Assembly: GCF_000280905.1 (NCBI RefSeq)
Contig: NZ_ALAP01000074.1
Location: forward strand, 48,136-112,135
DNA length: 64,000 bases
DNA from: Streptomyces sp. AA1529
GTDB taxonomy: Bacteria; Actinomycetota; Actinomycetes; Streptomycetales; Streptomycetaceae
Reading direction: 5' to 3'
The notes below the pieces were generated by a model that saw only the letters and a program-made list of their open reading frames with translations, was not told the origin of the DNA and searched no databases. How positions within the stretch are numbered: position 1 is the first letter of the stretch; every line of letters starts with the position of its first letter. The translations under genes and the position numbers were made by a program. Shown one piece after another: positions 63,026-64,000 of the stretch.

Positions 63026-63637
63026 TCACCCGGTCGTCGCGGCGTCCACCCTGATCAGACGGCGGACCTGGACCACGTAGAGGATCCCTGCCCACCAGTA
63101 CAGAGCAGTACCCCATCCGGCGAAGGCCCATCCGAAAATCGCCGCGAGTGACGCGACCCAGCCGCTTCCGTCACTGAGCAGCAGCAGTGGGAAGGCGTAC
63201 ATCAGATTGAAGGTCGCGGCCTTGCCCAGGAAGTTGACCTGCGGCGGGGCGTAACCGTGCCGGTCCAGTACCCAGACCATGACCAGCAGCAGCAGCTCAC
63301 GGGCCAGCAGCGTGGCCGTGAGCCACAACGGCAGAATCTCCCGCCAGGTCAGGCCCACGAGAGTGGAGAGGATGTAGAGCCGGTCGGCGGCCGGGTCGAG
63401 AATGCGGCCGAGGCTGCTGATCTGATTCCACCTGCGGGCCAGTTTGCCGTCGAGGTAGTCGCTGATACCGCTTCCGGCGAGCACCAGCAGTGCCCACAGA
63501 TCGCAGTTCGGACCACCGAACTCGGGCCAGAGGATCAGCCACAGGAACACGGGCACACCGACCAGGCGAGCCATGCTGAGGATGTTCGGGATGGTGAGGA
63601 CCCGATCCGTCTGGACCCGCGTCTCCTGGACCTCCAC
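63026..63637 (-). CDS. CDP-alcohol phosphatidyltransferase
   Basis: A 203-residue membrane protein with the full motif SDYLDGKLARRWNQISSLGR, ILDPAADR (D-G-x2-A-R-x8-G-x3-D-x3-D). It transfers a phosphatidyl group to an alcohol such as glycerol-3-phosphate or inositol. It lies beside the GDP-mannose-type gene, so a role in phosphatidylinositol mannoside or lipid supply is possible but not shown. GTG at 63637 is behind AGGAGG; the frame is open further upstream. Confidence 0.9.
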   Translation of the reverse strand: MEVQETRVQTDRVLTIPNILSMARLVGVPVFLWLILWPEFGGPNCDLWALLVLAGSGISDYLDGKLARRWNQISSLGRILDPAADRLYILSTLVGLTWREILPLWLTATLLARELLLLVMVWVLDRHGYAPPQVNFLGKAATFNLMYAFPLLLLSDGSGWVASLAAIFGWAFAGWGTALYWWAGILYVVQVRRLIRVDAATTG

Positions 63638-63796
63638 CCGTGGGCCTCCTGAACAAGACGTGCCGACGCTACCCCCCGACCCTACCCGGCGCCGCTCACG
63701 GAGGGTGCGGAGGGTCGCCGCGGGGCGGAGGAAAGCCGGCCGGCGCTCGGGGGCCGGGGAGGGCCGGTGGCCGGAACACGAGACGGCCGCACACAC

Positions 63797-63835
63797 AAAT
63801 GGGGCCCTGCCGACCATGTCGGCAGGGCCCCATTT
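63797..63835 (-). terminator. rRNA operon terminator
   Basis: Perfect 18-bp inverted repeat with a 3-base loop (aaatggggccctgccgac at 63797-63814, complement at 63818-63835), directly after the 5S gene on the leftward strand. The A/T bases at the outer ends form the U-tract of a strong intrinsic terminator. Confidence 0.9.
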
Positions 63836-63842
63836 CACGATT

Positions 63843-63962
63843 TGTTCGGCGGCGTCCTACTCTCCCACACGCTCCCGCATGCAGTACCATCGGCGCTGAA
63901 AGGCTTAGCTTCCGGGTTCGGAATGTGACCGGGCGTTTCCCTCACGCTATGACCACCGAAAC
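63843..63962 (-). rRNA. rrf: 5S ribosomal RNA
   Basis: About 120 nt. On the minus strand it begins gtttcggtggtcatagcgtg, and continues with gaaacgcccggtcacattcc, gaacccggaagctaagcc and ends near cgccgccgaacaa. This is the Streptomyces 5S sequence. It is followed to the left by the terminator at 63797-63835 and preceded by the 23S-5S spacer at 63963-64000, so it is the 3' end of an rRNA operon transcribed leftward. Confidence 0.96.
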
Positions 63963-64000
63963 ACGGTGAAACAACACCACCAGCAGCACAACACCCACCA

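Overview
The base composition, the crowded high-GC genes and the gene families (chaplin-like protein, DUF5133, DUF5999, GarA-type FHA protein, MocR and HipA/DUF3037 pairs) point to Streptomyces or a very close relative. The window has two parts: about 17.3 kb of an integrated phage-like element on the left, and about 46.7 kb of host chromosome on the right.

Element (1 to about 17310). A long leftward early operon begins near 14947 and runs off the left edge. It carries an excisionase-like DNA-binding protein, a coiled-coil protein, a DEDDh exonuclease, a YqaJ-type nuclease with a RecT annealing protein, a WhiB-like protein, a winged-helix replication protein, a DnaC-like loader, a DnaB-like helicase, a tandem-HTH regulator and many small zinc-finger or unknown proteins. 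Most genes overlap by 4 bases (ATGA or GTGA) and half of the complete products end in Ala-Ala. Two divergent XRE-type regulators flank an operator region (14948 to 15093) that holds three sets of short repeats, each spaced exactly 10 bp. A tyrosine recombinase (15937..17310) ends exactly where the last 45 codons of a host uppP (undecaprenyl-diphosphate phosphatase) gene begin, so the element appears to sit inside the 3' end of uppP. The gene content fits the early region of a temperate siphophage; no structural genes are visible here.

Chromosome 17.5 to 34 kb: small Streptomyces proteins (DUF6343, DUF6011, a chaplin-like protein), a DMT-type transporter, apolipoprotein N-acyltransferase, an oxidoreductase, a decayed stretch with a TetR-like remnant, a DinB-like protein, a lipoprotein, uracil-DNA glycosylase, a family-5 solute-binding lipoprotein, two short-chain dehydrogenases, a DUF3037/HipA-like kinase pair, and a LysR/MFS divergent pair.

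34 to 53 kb: a cobalamin riboswitch controls metE (B12-independent methionine synthase). A MocR-type regulator is divergent from a flavin-binding PNPOx-like protein. Next come an EamA transporter, a Clp-N protein, a PadR regulator, a GH114-like lipoprotein, PhzF, a CPBP protease and a GCS2-type glutamate-cysteine ligase. A tandem glycine riboswitch controls gcvP (glycine decarboxylase).

53 to 64 kb: PRC-barrel protein, DNA polymerase IV, then the conserved actinobacterial leftward cluster of MerR, DUF151 nuclease, FtsR-like MerR, FHA (GarA-like), DUF881, Sbp, DUF881, a mannose-1-phosphate guanylyltransferase fused to a degenerate phosphomannomutase domain, and a CDP-alcohol phosphatidyltransferase. 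The right edge is the 3' end of an rRNA operon (5S rRNA and terminator), transcribed leftward.
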